Shown here: in pieces, positions 13,586 through 13,705 of the stretch | Layout of the letters: each line of letters opens with the position of its first letter | Numbering within the stretch: the stretch's first letter is position 1 | Origin: DASZZV01 sp035544835 | GTDB lineage: Bacteria; Acidobacteriota; Thermoanaerobaculia; Gp7-AA8 | Assembly: GCA_035544835.1 (NCBI GenBank) | Contig: DASZZV010000269.1 | Span: forward strand, 1-13,705 | Length of the DNA: 13,705 nucleotides | Direction: 5' to 3' | The notes under the pieces: generated by a model | Told to the model about the DNA's origin: nothing | What the model saw: only the letters and a program-made list of their open reading frames with translations | The model's database searches: none | Program-made: the position numbers and the translations under genes

Positions 13586-13705
13586 CGATCAAGCGTCTCG
13601 TCTTAGCCCCGTAGGGGCGTTTGAAAATAGCCCAGCACGAAGTGCTGGGTTTGGCGATCGAGCTTCCAAGTCGAGCCCCGGAGGGGCGATCGAAACGAAC
13701 CATCA
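13586..13705. repeat. ~69-bp tandem repeat with alternating GCCCC and CCCAGCAC hairpins (continues past window)
   Basis: Hairpins GCCCC-GTA-GGGGC (13606-13618) and GCCCC-GGA-GGGGC (13675-13687) start 69 bp apart. Each is preceded by a related sequence (CGATC(A/G)AGC) and followed by GAAA. Between them lies CCCAGCAC-GAA-GTGCTGGG (13631-13649). The pattern is one full ~69-bp unit and the start of a second. The array is cut by the window end, so its copy number is unknown. Confidence 0.72.

Overview
The window looks like chromosomal DNA from a Gram-negative bacterium of moderately high GC. The signs of two membranes are a TonB-dependent outer-membrane receptor, a lipoprotein with a lipobox and an L,D-transpeptidase pair. 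The right-hand end holds dispersed palindromic repeats of two kinds (a GTCATCC(C/T)GAG type, and GCCCC-n3-GGGGC hairpins alternating with CCCAGCAC/GTGCTGGG). I associate these with Acidobacteriota-like genomes, so Acidobacteriota is my best guess, but that is inference from repeat style and gene content, not a phylogenetic result. No rRNA, tRNA, CRISPR array, transposase, integrase or phage gene is visible.

Layout. (1) 1-2206, plus strand: the end of a small membrane-protein gene, a 100-bp palindromic element, then an M23 (LytM) envelope peptidase followed closely by a bactofilin-like beta-helix protein. (2) 2301-5002, minus strand: a tightly packed operon running CDP-alcohol phosphatidyltransferase, alpha/beta hydrolase, GalT-like nucleotidyltransferase (4-nt overlap), and a 99-residue rhomboid remnant (4-nt overlap) that has lost the middle of the protein, including the catalytic serine. 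(3) 5171-6823, minus strand: a membrane-anchored YkuD-like protein in which the active-site Cys is apparently Ser, followed 9 bp later by an intact YkuD L,D-transpeptidase. (4) 7021-9592, plus strand: thioredoxin, an M24 (Xaa-Pro type) peptidase and a DUF547 lipoprotein. (5) 9722-13340, minus strand: a 16-cysteine zinc-ribbon protein, a TonB-dependent receptor, and a secreted beta-rich protein upstream of it. (6) 13341-13705: no gene, but several palindromic repeats.

Functionally, regions 1 and 3 point to cell-wall work: peptidoglycan cutting coupled to a cytoskeletal scaffold, and 3-3 cross-linking or lipoprotein tethering. Region 2 mixes phospholipid head-group chemistry and sugar-nucleotide metabolism. 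Regions 4 and 5 are redox/housekeeping and outer-membrane uptake genes.

The most unusual signal is non-coding. Three intergenic spacers (2211-2294, 5012-5174, 7363-7436) each carry a hairpin whose arms are made of 7-bp units. The unit sequence differs in each (AATTGAG, AGATGTC, GTTGCTG/C), while the period of 7, the inverted arrangement and the position directly next to a stop codon are shared. The two best protein-level anomalies are the active/apparently inactive L,D-transpeptidase pair and the internally deleted rhomboid.
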